Shown here: piece after piece, positions 34,790 through 46,635 of the stretch | Numbering within the stretch: position 1 is the first letter of the stretch | Layout of the letters: each line of letters starts with the position of its first letter | NCBI GenBank assembly: GCA_016165875.1 | Contig: JABBOT010000014.1 | Span: 15,668,931-15,732,930, forward strand | Origin: Acanthopleura granulata | Taxonomy: Eukaryota > Mollusca > Polyplacophora > Chitonida > Chitonidae | DNA: 64,000 nt | Direction: 5' to 3' | Translations under genes and position numbers: made by a program | The notes under the pieces: generated by a model | Databases searched by the model: none | What the model was told of the DNA's origin: nothing | What the model saw: the letters and a program-made list of their open reading frames with translations, nothing else

Positions 34790-36035
34790 TGTTCCATCAT
34801 TACGTCGTTGTTCAGTACAGATGTATCTACAGTGCTTCCTTAGTATAACATCAGGATAACATCACGAGACAAGACACTGCATTTAGTACAGACTCAAATA
34901 TATGTCACTACATTTGATGTATCCATGTATCGATGCCCTATCTCATCCGTCGTTTTTTATTATGGTTATTCATTGTGTTGCTTTACCAAACTCCAAAAAG
35001 CGACATATGACACCCCACTTACTACGGATGCAAATGTATGTTATTACTGCATGGTGCGGTTTTCATGTTGATACATGTGTTTAATAATGTACGTTCTGAT
35101 GTATCAATGTCCATATGTACCGAGACATTACCTCATCCAGCTTTTCAGTCTGGTTGAATTTATAGTTCTACCTCGCGGAAACATGAAGAAAACATTACAC
35201 ATGAAAACACTCATATGGGACGGGTGTGCAACCTTATTCGCAGAGCATGAGTTAGCTTCTACACGCACAGAGTATTTTATTGAGAGATTATGACGGGCTA
35301 CACAAAAGGGTCCAAATCGTACTAAAACCGCACTGTTTCCTGTTGTGACGCTGCAGTGCTTGTTGTACTACCTTGGTGTTATGTGGGCACGCATGAACGT
35401 TCGTTCGACGTTCTACATGGAAAAAAACAAATGACACAACTTTGGACATCTTTTTCAAAGGCGGAAAGGAATTTTACGAGTTCTCCATTGGCATTTACAC
35501 GCCTTCACTGAAACATTTTTCACTTTTATGCAGGGGCATCCACGTTTACGCTGAAATCTAGAGTAAATCACCGCCTTTCACCATGCACGCCTGAGCACCA
35601 CCCCAGCCCCCAAGATATAAGCGTGTCCGCAAATTCGATTTGAGCTCCAATTATCTAAAATAAAAATGCACCATAAAAGAAAACATGCACATATACACTT
35701 AACAAATGGTAAAGCCATCTCTGAAGTAGGATAAATGTTTTACTGATCACTTCGTGTCATTTTCAATATTAGACATGTACATGCATGGTGAAAGAATCGT
35801 TTTTCTGAACATGTTATAACTGATTTGCCAGCCACGTCAGACCCATACATAATTTACAATGGTTATACCTGTCATAACATGTTTGGCTTTCAGCAGAAAA
35901 ATGTTTAATTTTAAGGGATAGAATTTAATCTAAATCACTGGCCATCGTACAGTGTACAACAAAAAAGTATGTTTCTATGTCTTAAGAGAACTTTATATAC
36001 ACGAGCCTAAATCTATATATACACATAGTATATTT
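34790..36035. other. intergenic, no gene seen
   Basis: AT-rich sequence with chance frames only. Confidence 0.4.
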
Positions 36036-36039
36036 ATTT

Positions 36040-36152
36040 CACTTATTTATTTGATTGATATTTTACGCCGTGCTCAAGAATGTTTCACTTATTCCACGGC
36101 GGCCTTTGGTGGTAGGAAACGACCATCCGCAGTTTGCTGGTGGAACTTCACA
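36040..36152 (-). mobile_element. SINE fragment, internally deleted
   Basis: Tail TTTTACGCCGTGCTCAAGAA, then a shortened core joined directly to CGACCATCCGCAG. Confidence 0.75.
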
Positions 36153-36469
36153 CATAGTATACACATTGTACAAAAACATGCCCTTACAGGCACTTACAAC
36201 AGCTTAGACGCCAATGGGGGTATTCAAACGTAAACCAGCAGAAATCATGCAGACCTCTCTTTGTGCACGTGACATGTTTGACCGTCTGTGTCAAGGTGGA
36301 GGTCAATGTACACCAGGATATAGTGTTAATGCTAAGGTCTTAGAAAAATACTGACAAAAATCATTGAGGCCACGATCAAATTAATAACGGTACCATTTTG
36401 AAATGTCTCGAAAGAGACGAAGCGCGTTAATGTATAATGATGTTATATTAGTGATATGAGTTTTCTATC

Positions 36470-36540
36470 ATTATTATTTATTTGATTGTTTGGTGATTTA
36501 CGCCATAGTCAAGAATATTTCACTTACAGGTGGTGTAAGT
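36470..36540 (-). mobile_element. SINE tail fragment
   Basis: TTTATTTGATTGTTTGGTGA followed by CATAGTCAAGAATATTTCAC; the element stops after about 70 bp. Confidence 0.65.
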
Positions 36541-37262
36541 CATTCGAACCTGCAGATTTAGAGGTTCTTCTGCAGTAGAGGTTGACTTTTATTGAAAAGT
36601 TACTTCCTTGATGAGGTTCCATAGGGTTAGGTATCCTCCATGAACTGCAATGCCCTCCTAAAGATTCCCTTTATCATATATATCACAATTTCAATACTTC
36701 TTTCACTCCCTTTGTCAGGATGTTAGTGTAGGCCCAAGATGCTATTATACAAGCATTTATATGAACACCTGGAATAAAACTCCATCTGATGCAAATTAGA
36801 AAAGAAAGACAGACTGGATTTCATTGTAATACTGTCGTCGCTGCTCTGCTTTCATACACCATGCTTATAAATATAGGAATTCATATCATTAACACATACA
36901 TGTCATCCTAGATTTTTGTAAATCTAAGCCAGCATAAAACCTGGATGACAGGGCGTGCTTAATTGATACCTTAAACTGATGTGTGCCCATGAAGTTAATG
37001 TTATTGTGTGAAAAAAGCCCCGTTCAGCGATCCTTCGCAGAAACACAGCAATTCTGCTGCTGGCGGAACCAGGGTCTACTCGATTGCACAAAGTGCTGAC
37101 CTACACTAAAAAGGACAGCTGATCTTAACAGAAACTCTGTTGCTTGAGTGAGGTTACAATGTATTGTGTTAATATAACATGATACTGTGACATGTTCACC
37201 ATAATATCACATAAGTCTAATGTAATATTTATGTCTAATTAAAAACAAACAAGTGTAACAAA
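36541..37262. other. intergenic, no gene seen
   Basis: No supported feature. Confidence 0.4.
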
Positions 37263-37289
37263 CATTCGTACAACGTACATTTACTCTCT

Positions 37290-37680
37290 TTGGGCCAGGG
37301 GCTCGCCCATATAAGCTTCAGTATGAATACAGCTGCGGTAGGACCAGATTCAAAACCTTTGATAGACAGTCGCATACCATACGTTGTCTATCAGGGCCAA
37401 AGAATAACCTATACAGTCTCGGAAAGGAATATGGCTGAGGGTGAAGGCTCACTTTACCACGTGTAATTGACATTCGTATACCATTGGTTAAGTCTCTCAA
37501 GGCCAAGGAATAACCTACACAATATGACTCCGATAGAACTATAGGTAAGACTAGAGGCCCACCTCATCACGTGTAACAGATATTCATATATCAACAACTA
37601 AGTTTCAAAGGCCACGAGCTATGCGCTCCAGTATGACTATAGCTGGGATTGGGGGCCCACTTTACCAGGTGTAATCGGCT
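37290..37680. repeat. degenerate ~110-bp tandem repeat
   Basis: Three to four units share AGGCCAAGGAATAACCTA-like, CAGTATGACTATAGCTG-like and CACTTTACCACGTGTAA-like blocks. The last unit overlaps the stop codon of the glycosyltransferase-like gene. Confidence 0.65.
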
Positions 37681-38585
37681 TGCCCACTTTTCCCACCCAC
37701 ATTTACCCGGGCGCGCAACGTATCCGGTGCCCTCATATCAGTACAGTGGTTGTGGTAAATATCCAAGCGCCGACAAGGGTTTGTGACGGTGAACCCCAGA
37801 AATCTCCGGACGGCCCAAATAACGACGTTTTCCGAACCACAGGCGTGAGAAGGAAACACCAATTCTTTCAAGAACTCCTCAGGTAAAGGCTTTCGCAAAT
37901 AGAACATGAATCCATCGTGGGATCCGTAATATGTCCCATCTGGGTCGCAGTATCCAATTGGTCCCATTTTGCACGATTTGTTGTCCGTTATGAGAGAATG
38001 TCTCGTCAGCGCGTATAGCACGTTCGAGGTCGTTTCCCACCACTTAAGGTCGACGCTGTCAAACCCTTCTCCCAGAAAGTTATCGGCATTGATGATGAAC
38101 ACGAGACTTTGCTGAAGTTTGTCGGAAACATATTTAAACAAATCACTGTAAGTCGGGTTAGAGCTACTTTTTTGAAAGTACAGTTTTGTGTCCGGGATGC
38201 CGTAAGATCCAGTTAGCCTTTGACGCAGGACTTGTGGCTGGTCGGAAAAGATGTGAATTTTGAACACAGTTGGTCGCTGGATATTTCTCCGTAAACAATC
38301 CACGTACTCTTCTTCTCTCCTCTTCACTAAAGCCAGATCTGTGGTGTTATATCCTTGTCTTTTCCAAGCGTCCGTTTGCAGTAGAGGGAAGACTATGACC
38401 AAATGCATGACCGGCTTTCGAAGTAACACTTCGTCGCTCGGCTGTGACCGGGCTACATCGTTACTCGCCTGCAAGGGAACGACTTCAACGCGCCTTAACT
38501 GGTTCCAGGGCGGCAGGGATCGTGTCATTATGAGCAAAACAAGAACACACGCCATGCTCGCTAATATCCACCTCGCACTTGCCAT
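37662..38585 (-). CDS. type II membrane glycosyltransferase-like protein
   Basis: A single coding exon gives 307 aa. I place the start at 38585-38583 because a strong acceptor (TTTTTCTCTATCAG) ends exactly before this ATG, so the longer upstream frame is intronic. Residues 7-21 form a signal anchor after a short cytosolic tail, the usual Golgi type II layout. The lumenal part has sequons NTT (80) and NKS (202), a NADNFLGEGF motif (166-175) that could hold the donor/metal-binding acidic residues, then GSHDGFMFY (221), CGSENVVIW (249), NPC (269) and YHNHC (277). This arrangement fits an uncharacterised family of glycosyltransferase-like proteins I recall from invertebrates; donor and acceptor are unknown. 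No lesion is seen. Upstream non-coding exon(s) would lie right of 38600. Confidence 0.7.
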   Translation of the reverse strand: MASARWILASMACVLVLLIMTRSLPPWNQLRRVEVVPLQASNDVARSQPSDEVLLRKPVMHLVIVFPLLQTDAWKRQGYNTTDLALVKRREEEYVDCLRRNIQRPTVFKIHIFSDQPQVLRQRLTGSYGIPDTKLYFQKSSSNPTYSDLFKYVSDKLQQSLVFIINADNFLGEGFDSVDLKWWETTSNVLYALTRHSLITDNKSCKMGPIGYCDPDGTYYGSHDGFMFYLRKPLPEEFLKELVFPSHACGSENVVIWAVRRFLGFTVTNPCRRLDIYHNHCTDMRAPDTLRARVNVGGKSGQADYTW

Positions 38586-38674
38586 CTGATAGAGAAAAAA
38601 ATCACAACAGCAAAAAACACTGATTACAACTAACGCCAATGAGACAGTGAAAAATAATTATGTATTTACCTTAT

Positions 38675-38868
38675 TGGGTTTTTTTATACTGTACACAAGA
38701 ATATTATGATGGTAGGAAATCGGACAGAACCCGGAGGAAACCCACGACCATGCGCAGATTGCCGACAGACATTCCCATGTATGATCTGAGAAGAAGCCAG
38801 CATGAGCTGGACTTACAGCGACAACCTGGGTCAAGGTGCTGTACTAGCACGCTAACTACAGTATAGCG
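38675..38868 (-). mobile_element. tRNA-derived SINE, tail-truncated
   Basis: Core and head modules in reverse orientation (GATGGTAGGAAATCGGACAG onward to AGCCAGCATGAGCTGGACTT). It lies within about 90 bp of the glycosyltransferase-like start, in the putative 5' UTR intron. Confidence 0.75.
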
Positions 38869-39189
38869 ACACCCTAGTGGAATACCGTCCTGCATTCGTG
38901 AGCCCACCATGGTCGTCGATCCATGATTTTAATATTACATTAGGGTGAACATTAGTTATGGAACTATACAGCATATGTTACAGACACAGTTAAGGCACAT
39001 ACATGTAAATGTTTTGAATATCGCCGAATCATCCGCTTACGATGGTACCACGATGGTGCCATGATACGCACATCCTGGTGGGGATCATGCGGCCACGATG
39101 TACGGAGAATCGATCACCGTCCGACCATAGTTGAGCCCACCTTGCGCGTACCATGCGGCCAGAATGAGCGTAGCATCTTCGGCTAGGAG

Positions 39190-39401
39190 AACATGCACTT
39201 CGAAGGTAGGGTAATGACCCAGGAATCTCTCACCAATGCAGGCTGTGTGAGTTCAAGATCAGTTCACGCTGACTTCCTCTCCGGCCGTACGTGGGTTCGT
39301 GGGATTTCCTCTGTCCGGTTTCCTACCACCATCAGACTGGCAGGTGTCGTATAAGTGAATATTCTTGAGTACGGTGCAACACAACAATGAAATAAATAAA
39401 T
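39190..39401 (+). mobile_element. tRNA-derived SINE, internally deleted
   Basis: Second half of the head, the CTCTCCGGCCGTACGTGGG module joined to GTGGGATTTCCTC, core, tail and (AAAT)n. Confidence 0.8.
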
Positions 39402-42400
39402 ACATGTACTTCGACCCATTAAGAAATAGTCGTGCAACACATGCAACGCCTAAGCCTAAGCAATAATCCATTTTTGTTGGATAACCCAACAGGGAAACAC
39501 TGATTTTTAAATATTGAAATGTTCATCGGGAAATCTCGTCTTTCAGAACCTATGCGGGTAATTTAAAATTATACATGCCAGTGATCTTCTCATAACAGAG
39601 ATTGGCAGAATATGTGGAAAAGCCAAATTACAAAGGAATTACTCTTAATCGTTTCCAATAAACCTGTTCATATCTTCCGACTGCGCACGGAATTCTGGGA
39701 AGGCTCCACGAAAATTCTACACACTCAAAGCCACGTGGCCCATGCAGACGGTGTACGATGTCAAATCGATAAATTCGACAATATTGTGCTATATGAGAAC
39801 TTAACTTATGTATGTGGATTGATAAATTTTTTTGCGACTAACTACTCGTATCTAAACAGAACTACAACATGAGTATGTAATATTTAATTATCGATCTATT
39901 AGTTACACAGCAAATATTTTACATGCTTACCTCTCCCTCCTGATAAATGAGTCTACTTGTAAATACCTCACTAATTTGGTTAGGTAGGATTTTTTTTTAT
40001 TTCAAGTTATAAATGTAAAAACGTTTCAGTTTTTCTGTCGAAGTAATCCGTCACCCACATGAAAAACTAAAATAAAATAAAGGGATAAAAGAAAAAAAAC
40101 CCATTCCATGTATAGGGTAAATCCAGAGCAGCGATTAACTTATAAATATTTCGATATCACTTCAGATAAAGAATATCACAACATTGCACTGAATTTAAAC
40201 TCAGATGTTGGCTTTGTCGTAAATACGCCTCAGCGTGCATGTGTAGGGGTTGGAGAGAGGTGTGATTTAAAACAGGTGTGCAAGTGAACGCACGTCACTG
40301 GAACCACTGGATAAACACTGGTATGAACATAAGCAAGTAGATGTAAGTAAACATTTAAGTAAACATTTAAACGGTCATTTAAAAAAATGCACATTACGCA
40401 TTAGGTATTGTTCATGTGCTTTCTATACCGAGTAAAACAGAGAGTAGCATAAACAATTCACTGTATATTTAGATGTTTAACTTATAAACACTTTTATGCA
40501 TCAGATAGTATAGGTCTATATGCGTCTTTTAGACAGATATGTTTAATATTTAAATATACGTGTATATTTATTAAAGTGAAATTTACTCACCCATTCAAAG
40601 CGTTTGGCGTTGGTCATTTTTTAGTGTTGTGTCAAATGTGGTGCAAGTTACAGAATATCCTTATTAAAATCAAAATAAGTTGTCGTCATAGACCACAAAT
40701 ATGTTTTAGTTTAAGATATTCTACACCGCTGGATTCACAAAGACCTCGTGAACATATTTCCAGGTTCGCTTTGCTTATATGAGTTTGCAGAGTCCTGAAT
40801 TACCAGTGCTATGCTCAGTAAGCAGAATCTATTGCCTCTATACATGAGAAACTATTTTAAATCATTTCGGAGATCTAAATGATGTGATTTTCGTACACAA
40901 CCACGATAGCAGCTAAGGGCCTGCAACATTGCACCTGGCAATTATGGAATCGATCGCACTAACAGATGTGAAGAAAAGCGAACGACATACTAACACAGAT
41001 GGCGATTCCTTCAACTGCACAGGTGACGTTACACAGCCCTGTGTGGATGATCTATCTAAGATCATCAGACGAGCCCCGGGCAACTTGTGCGAAGCTCTCT
41101 TAACGTTACGAGGACGTAGCTACCTTGACGTCGCAATACAAACCTGTAGTCACGCACCCATAACTTTAAGAAGGCTTCTTGCAAGTGGGCCCTTGCCGAA
41201 CATCATTTTGGGTTTCAGCCGTTTCTACATCTTTCCTCTTGAACATACCACCCGCGCCCACTCATATCAGTTTTATAATAGGCGATTGATGAACCAATTT
41301 ATAAAACGGAAGTGACGCATGTGGTGCATATAGGCATTGCAACAACAACAACATAATACTAATGTCAACATACACTGCGTGGCACGTCTGGGGATTTGGC
41401 AGAAATTTTCCAGAGTTATTTGCCAAAGTATATATGCACCCATCATATCAAAGACATTAAAACAATAGGTACCTCCATTATGAAGTGTATGTGTGGCTGA
41501 TTGTTGCTTATATATCGACCTACAGTGTCGGTATGGCACAAAACACATCTTCAACGATCAATACCACCGACTTTGTGGCTAATTAGTTTAGGCTCTAGGT
41601 TTTACAGTGTAGTGTTTTGACAGCTGTGTTCTAGAAAATGGTCAGGAAACGTCACATCAAGGGTTTATAAGACATAATGCTTCAACACACTGGTTCAAAC
41701 TGGTTCCTAGCTTCATTGAACTTGTTTTTAATCGTGGCGTAAAGCCCTCCCATTTCATTATCATAGAAGTAGGTGGTAATCTGTTTAGTATCTTAATGCT
41801 ATCCGAATGTTCCAAATTGATGCATATGCTGCAAGTTGTCTTTCAAATTTGGCTTATACGCTGGAAAAATATGTGATATTTGTCTCGGAAAAGACTAGAC
41901 ATGAAATGTATCTCTATGCAAAAAATATCTCAACTTACTTGTAACCATTTTCGGAAAATTTCGCCCCCACTATTCCTTATCCTTCTGTATTTGGCTGTTA
42001 GTTTCATGATAATGAATTACATAAACGAATGATTAACTATCACATATTCTAGATGTAAGTATAAAAGTGCATGACGAATCTATTCCCGACAGTGCTTTGT
42101 TGTATGGAGCTGTTTTTCCAATTATTAAAGAAAGAAATTAAAAGCGGAAAAAAGATTATTTTATTGAGTCAGTCAGGTAATAGTGCAAGCCAAATATAAG
42201 CTACTAACAGCAACCATCAAATATACACCCTGCTACAAAAAAAAAACAACGAAACGTGAATGTAATATGTAAGGGTAGCGAATATATGTAGGCCCACCAG
42301 AAGAATGAGAAGCAACGCTATATATTATGTGTGAGGACATGGATGTAGCTTCGTAACTTTAGTTCCCAGCGTCTTCCTTCACCCAAAACCAAGACATAGG

Positions 42401-42850
42401 AATTGTAAGACATTTACTAGGTGAAATTTTCTTGAGCAAGATCTTAAAAAAGTAACTTACATAATGCAGCTGATTTACAATATTACTTCATATGACTTTA
42501 CCATCATTCGCTATGCTTTACCCGGGATCGGATGCAATTTAATTGAAGATGAGTAGTACGACTGTCTTACAGCATATAATTTATTTTAGTGGGCCTTCTG
42601 ATAAGTGGCCCAGGTATGCCGTTGAAATAACGTTTATTAAAAACATTGATATTCCTAAATATAGAGGAATGCCTATACATTTAAACCTAATTTACGTCAA
42701 AACATCTGTGTATCTCTGTCTGCTCAACATACCTGCTAGTATGTTGAGCAACACATACTATGTAGGGCTTCCGGTAGAAAAACTGCCAGCTGTCAAAACA
42801 TTACATTGCAGACTGCACGACATTTCCCCAAGCTGTGTAACTTTTTCTTC
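39402..42850. other. intergenic, no gene supported
   Basis: AT-rich. A 128-residue frame at 40929-41315 has no recognisable domain, start context or splice support. Confidence 0.35.
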
Positions 42851-42857
42851 GGTTTCC

Positions 42858-43160
42858 ACCTGGGTGGAAACAGTTCTAACCTGGGTGGAAACCTTTTCCC
42901 TTGGGTGGAAATCTATTCACCCAGGTGGAAACTCACGTGGCACCAGAAGTCTCGTTCTCACTCCCGATGAAATAAATGACTACTAAAGAATGTCAGCATG
43001 AGTAAAAAGAAAATATTTTGTGTCTGCTGTCATAAAACGTACCTGGAAACTCTTTTCCGCCAACTTTGGACAAGAACGATGGGATCATGCATCACGTGAG
43101 TTTCACCTAGGTGAAAACCTTTTCACTCAGGTGGAAACGTTTCCATCCAGGTGGAAATCG
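42858..43160. repeat. palindromic GGTGGAAA minisatellite, two clusters
   Basis: Cluster one (about 42858-42945) has four units of about 21 bp built on ACCTGGGTGGAAA, and cluster two (about 43099-43160) has three or more. The first unit is a palindrome, TTTCCACCTGGGTGGAAA, and cluster two starts with the related TTTCACCTAGGTGAAA. The two clusters are separated by about 155 bp of ordinary sequence. Confidence 0.75.
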
Positions 43161-44261
43161 AACAAAAGTTAACGGACTTAACAAAAACTGGAAATGCTGT
43201 ATATGGACCACCGTACTATCTTCTTGTACTCCACTTCAGTTACATGGCCACTTCAGTTACACCTACGGTTATGAGTCAACCGAAGTGTATTGTGAGTGAA
43301 GTCCATCAAAAGCGTCACAACTTCACAATATCAAGGTTTATTTCCCTCGCCTCATCTGTTACTCCAACCCATTCGACCTGATATCGGGCTAACCTAAACC
43401 GGGTCATTGATCTACCAGCACGTCCTTCTTTGTTTTTTAATCAATTTTACCTGAATGTCACTTCAGTCCTGTCCTGCACACTTAAGACTGACCCTCTGAC
43501 TGGTCACTACAACCTCTTATGTGACATCTTATTGGTTGAAACAACTTACACGTATTTTAGCTGAACTCGAATTACCCACCTGAGATGCCTGTAGGGATGA
43601 TCTCTGGTATAACGAGAATTATGTGTCAATGATCATGAAAGAAAAAAAAATTGTTTATAGGCCAGGACAAATCAAAAGTCACTGATTTCATTATTTCACT
43701 TTATTTACAGACTTTATTTCCTAGTTGGTATCTGCACGATTAGACTATGTATTTCATAAACTATATTTCAGTGCGAATTTTAGTATTCTGATCCTAAAAG
43801 GCAAGGACGCAATTAATTGCAGAAATTTGAAAGAGGCACGAGAAGTGAAAAAGAAATTTGTGGCCAGTTTAGGGTACCAACCCTTAACAGTCTATGTGTA
43901 TATTAAACATCAGCGTGAAAGCAAAATATCAAGGAACACAGCCATGCAAATGTCATGTGAAAAAGGCCTGTGGTTTTGAAGATCTCGTCGATAGCAGGGA
44001 GGGCGTACTCAAGCAACCAAGCGGTCAATACCCATACCCCATGGAATATGCAGTTTTGGGTCTGACGCCAGTGTGCAATACCTGTCAGTATATTGAATGC
44101 ACTTACAGACGCAGATCGTGTCGGACTAAAATGGCTGCTGTTGGTTGCCATTCTCTCACGCTTATGGCGATAAATCGAGATACTACAGTGATAGGTTCAC
44201 CCGGCCGGTAACGTTCTCACCGATATGTAAACGCTCAACAACAGTCAAAGTCCGCGAGGTG
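43161..44261. other. intergenic, no gene supported
   Basis: Overlapping frames on both strands at 43894-44211 lack any recognisable domain. Confidence 0.35.
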
Positions 44262-44378
44262 ATGTGATTTATTTATTTTATTTGATTCGTGTTTTTTGCC
44301 ATACCCAAAAATATTTCACTTATAAGAGGGCGGCCATTATGGTGGGAGGAAACCGAGCAGAGCCCGGTGGAAGAGCTG
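44262..44378 (-). mobile_element. SINE fragment (tail and core)
   Basis: TTTATTTGATTCGTGTTTTT, tail, and the core GCCATTATGGTGGGAGGAAA, ending soon after. Confidence 0.8.
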
Positions 44379-45091
44379 ATGGGAGGTTAATGAGGCAGCT
44401 AGCCACTCTAGTATGTCGTCACCATGTTTGTCTTTTTTTCTCTGTTTTTAAAACCGGTTAATAATTACAGACATACAGATCCTTGTAATTAAATTTAATT
44501 TTTTTTTTTTTCATGTTTTATACATATACACACCATAACGGAAGACGCCTATCTATGTATTGCCCTAAAGGCGGTTGCGATGGAAGGTATGTCTGATGAC
44601 ACAATAACATGATCTTACCTTATGCACAGTCTGAACGACTCGAGGGACTTGTCACAACGTCGAAGTTTGTCGCAACGTCGAAATAATCCACGGAATTAAA
44701 GGGCGCAATCCTTCGCAGTCCTCTACATACAGCCTCGGCTCATGGCTGAACTGCCTTGTGTGCGGCTTAGCTAAGTATGTCACCAAGCTCACCTGACGAT
44801 ATCCCTGTCTAAAGGACCAAATAGCAAGGTCGTTGTTGAAACGCTTGTCAAAATTCTTGTCTCTCTTATAACGGCGTCAGGCTATGAAATATGGCATATC
44901 CTACATGGGGGGAGAAACCTGATGGACCCTTCGTTGTGACTGGCAGTGCGCACCTGTGCGTCTGCGCAACCGCGTGTCTGTATGACCACGTGATCGCGTG
45001 TTGTGCACGCCGCTCATGAAAGATGTGAGCAAGTTGCGATATCGTTACACACAGCAGGCCACACACGACAATTAATTTCTCATTTACTTAC

Positions 45092-45308
45092 ATGTTAACG
45101 TTTGGCCTCACAGCACTGTCCCTAAATCTGCAAGCCCTAAACCTCCCGGGGTTCACAGTCCTTGTTCCCTGAGAAACTCCAGTCAAATTCCTGCTGAAAT
45201 TTTTCGCAAACTTGACAAACAACTGAGAGGGGTCAATCCCACCCGATGACAGATCAGTGAGCCCTGATTTATCACTACGTTTGCCTTGTGTGAATCCACC
45301 TCCATTTC
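45092..45308 (-). CDS. isolated internal exon candidate
   Basis: On the minus strand a TTTTTCAG acceptor precedes a fully open 217-nt segment that ends in a consensus GTAAGT donor. The peptide is Gly-, Ser- and Arg-rich (GNGGGFTQGKRSDKSG at the start, VNPGRFRACRFRDSAVRP at the end) with one sequon (NLT). No partner exon is assigned and no domain is recognised, but the splice sites and frame make a real exon plausible. Confidence 0.4.
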
Positions 45309-45379
45309 CTGAAAAACACACAAATTTATACCTGGAGTCAAACTTTGAAGCTTGTCCTACAAATGATACCAACCATTAA

Positions 45380-46120
45380 GCAGAAAAAATGAAAAAGGAC
45401 AGCCCAGGGAAGGAAAAGAAAATATCTCTAAAATAGAAAGGGTCTACCTTCGTCCCTCCCGACACGGAAGCAATAATTGATGTGTGTGGCCAACATTGCG
45501 AGTTCACACTCGTCCTCACAGCGCATACATTGCTCAACACTTCAAGTATATTTCTTTTCGTGGTTTACACCCATGTGGCAGACGCCTGCCTTCGTTTCCC
45601 TTGGTTTATCACGCTAACTAGCGCATCATGTTTGCAAAGGGGACATACACGTATAGGTGGACAACCAGGTGACCTCATATCAGAATGTATCAAGGTTAAG
45701 TAAACAAAAACCAGTCTTCGACTCTAGTGTGCTTTACAAGCTTCCATTCTTAAACGCAGTACATGCTAGGCTATAGGATTGGCTGAGAGTATTGTCCGAG
45801 CCACGAATGACAAATATTCAAACCGGGCTTGTGCCCTCACATGTACTGTCTGCTTCGATTACTCGTACAACGAAGCTAAATGAGTCATTTTTAAACTGGA
45901 CGTAGAATTTCTGCCTTGTATCATTCACAAAACATTACTGCCAAACGGCCATTGTAAATATTTAGAAAATAAATAAATAAATAAATAGGATATATATTAA
46001 GGTCCAAAGAGACACTTGTGTTAAGCGGAAAGCTTACGTCTATATATATCTCATCGAATTAACTCTGATCGGGTGGCTTATACAAAGCACGCATTACTGT
46101 TTGCATATGTCACCAACATA
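45380..46120. other. intergenic, no gene seen
   Basis: Contains an (AAAT)n run at about 45969-45989. No supported gene. Confidence 0.35.
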
Positions 46121-46124
46121 ACGC

Positions 46125-46402
46125 ACTTGGTAGAGCGTCTGCTTTCGGACGGGGAAATGTGGGTTCAAATCTGGGTCGGGTCATACCAAAGACTTTAAAA
46201 ATGGTACATCCTGCTTCCTCGCTAGGCGCTCAGCAATAAGAGGATAGAGGGTGGACTGGTCGGCCCGGTGTGAGTATAATGTGACTGGTTGAGGGGGCTT
46301 GTTGGGTGAGGCAGCACCAGATAAAAGATACGGTGGAAATCCGTCCTGACACCGCCTTCGTATAAGTGAAATATTCTTGAGTAGGGCGTTAAACATTCAT
46401 AT
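46125..46402 (+). mobile_element. second SINE family with different tRNA head
   Basis: The head reads ACTTGGTAGAGCGTCTGC (A box) and GTGGGTTCAAATCTGGG (B box), a tRNA type unlike the main family's. The middle is also different. The last 45 bp (CCTTCGTATAAGTGAAATAT, then TCTTGAGTAGGGCGTTAAAC) equal the main family's tail. Acceptor-stem pairing is not convincing, so it is a SINE head and not a tRNA gene. Confidence 0.75.
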
Positions 46403-46635
46403 GTCACCACTGCATGCCGGAGAACTGTAAACATAGCGAATGCATTGTCAGTCGCCAAGTTGGATTGTGACGTCATATCTGCAGCTGGCAAGAGGTTGTC
46501 AAAGATGTGCTGCATCGGAATTCCCTGACATTTCTCCAATAACAAAATACAGCCTTGTGTCTTGAGTGCTCTTATTCGTCCCACAACTGTTTCCTTTCAG
46601 TCGGGATATGATACTTTGACCAATGTCTCATCCAA

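Noticed and set aside
40929..41315. 128-residue protein gene
   Set aside because: No recognisable domain, no splice or promoter context, and the length is within chance for this composition.
42543..42986. 147-residue ORF
   Set aside because: Its C-terminal half is translation of the palindromic minisatellite, and the N-terminal half has no domain.
42858..43160. CRISPR array
   Set aside because: The spacing is a tandem minisatellite without unique spacers, in animal DNA.
43894..44211. Coding frames on both strands
   Set aside because: Neither frame shows a domain or codon bias, and the overlap on opposite strands suggests chance.
46130..46200. tRNA gene with A and B boxes
   Set aside because: No acceptor-stem pairing or CCA context is visible, and it continues into a SINE body and tail.
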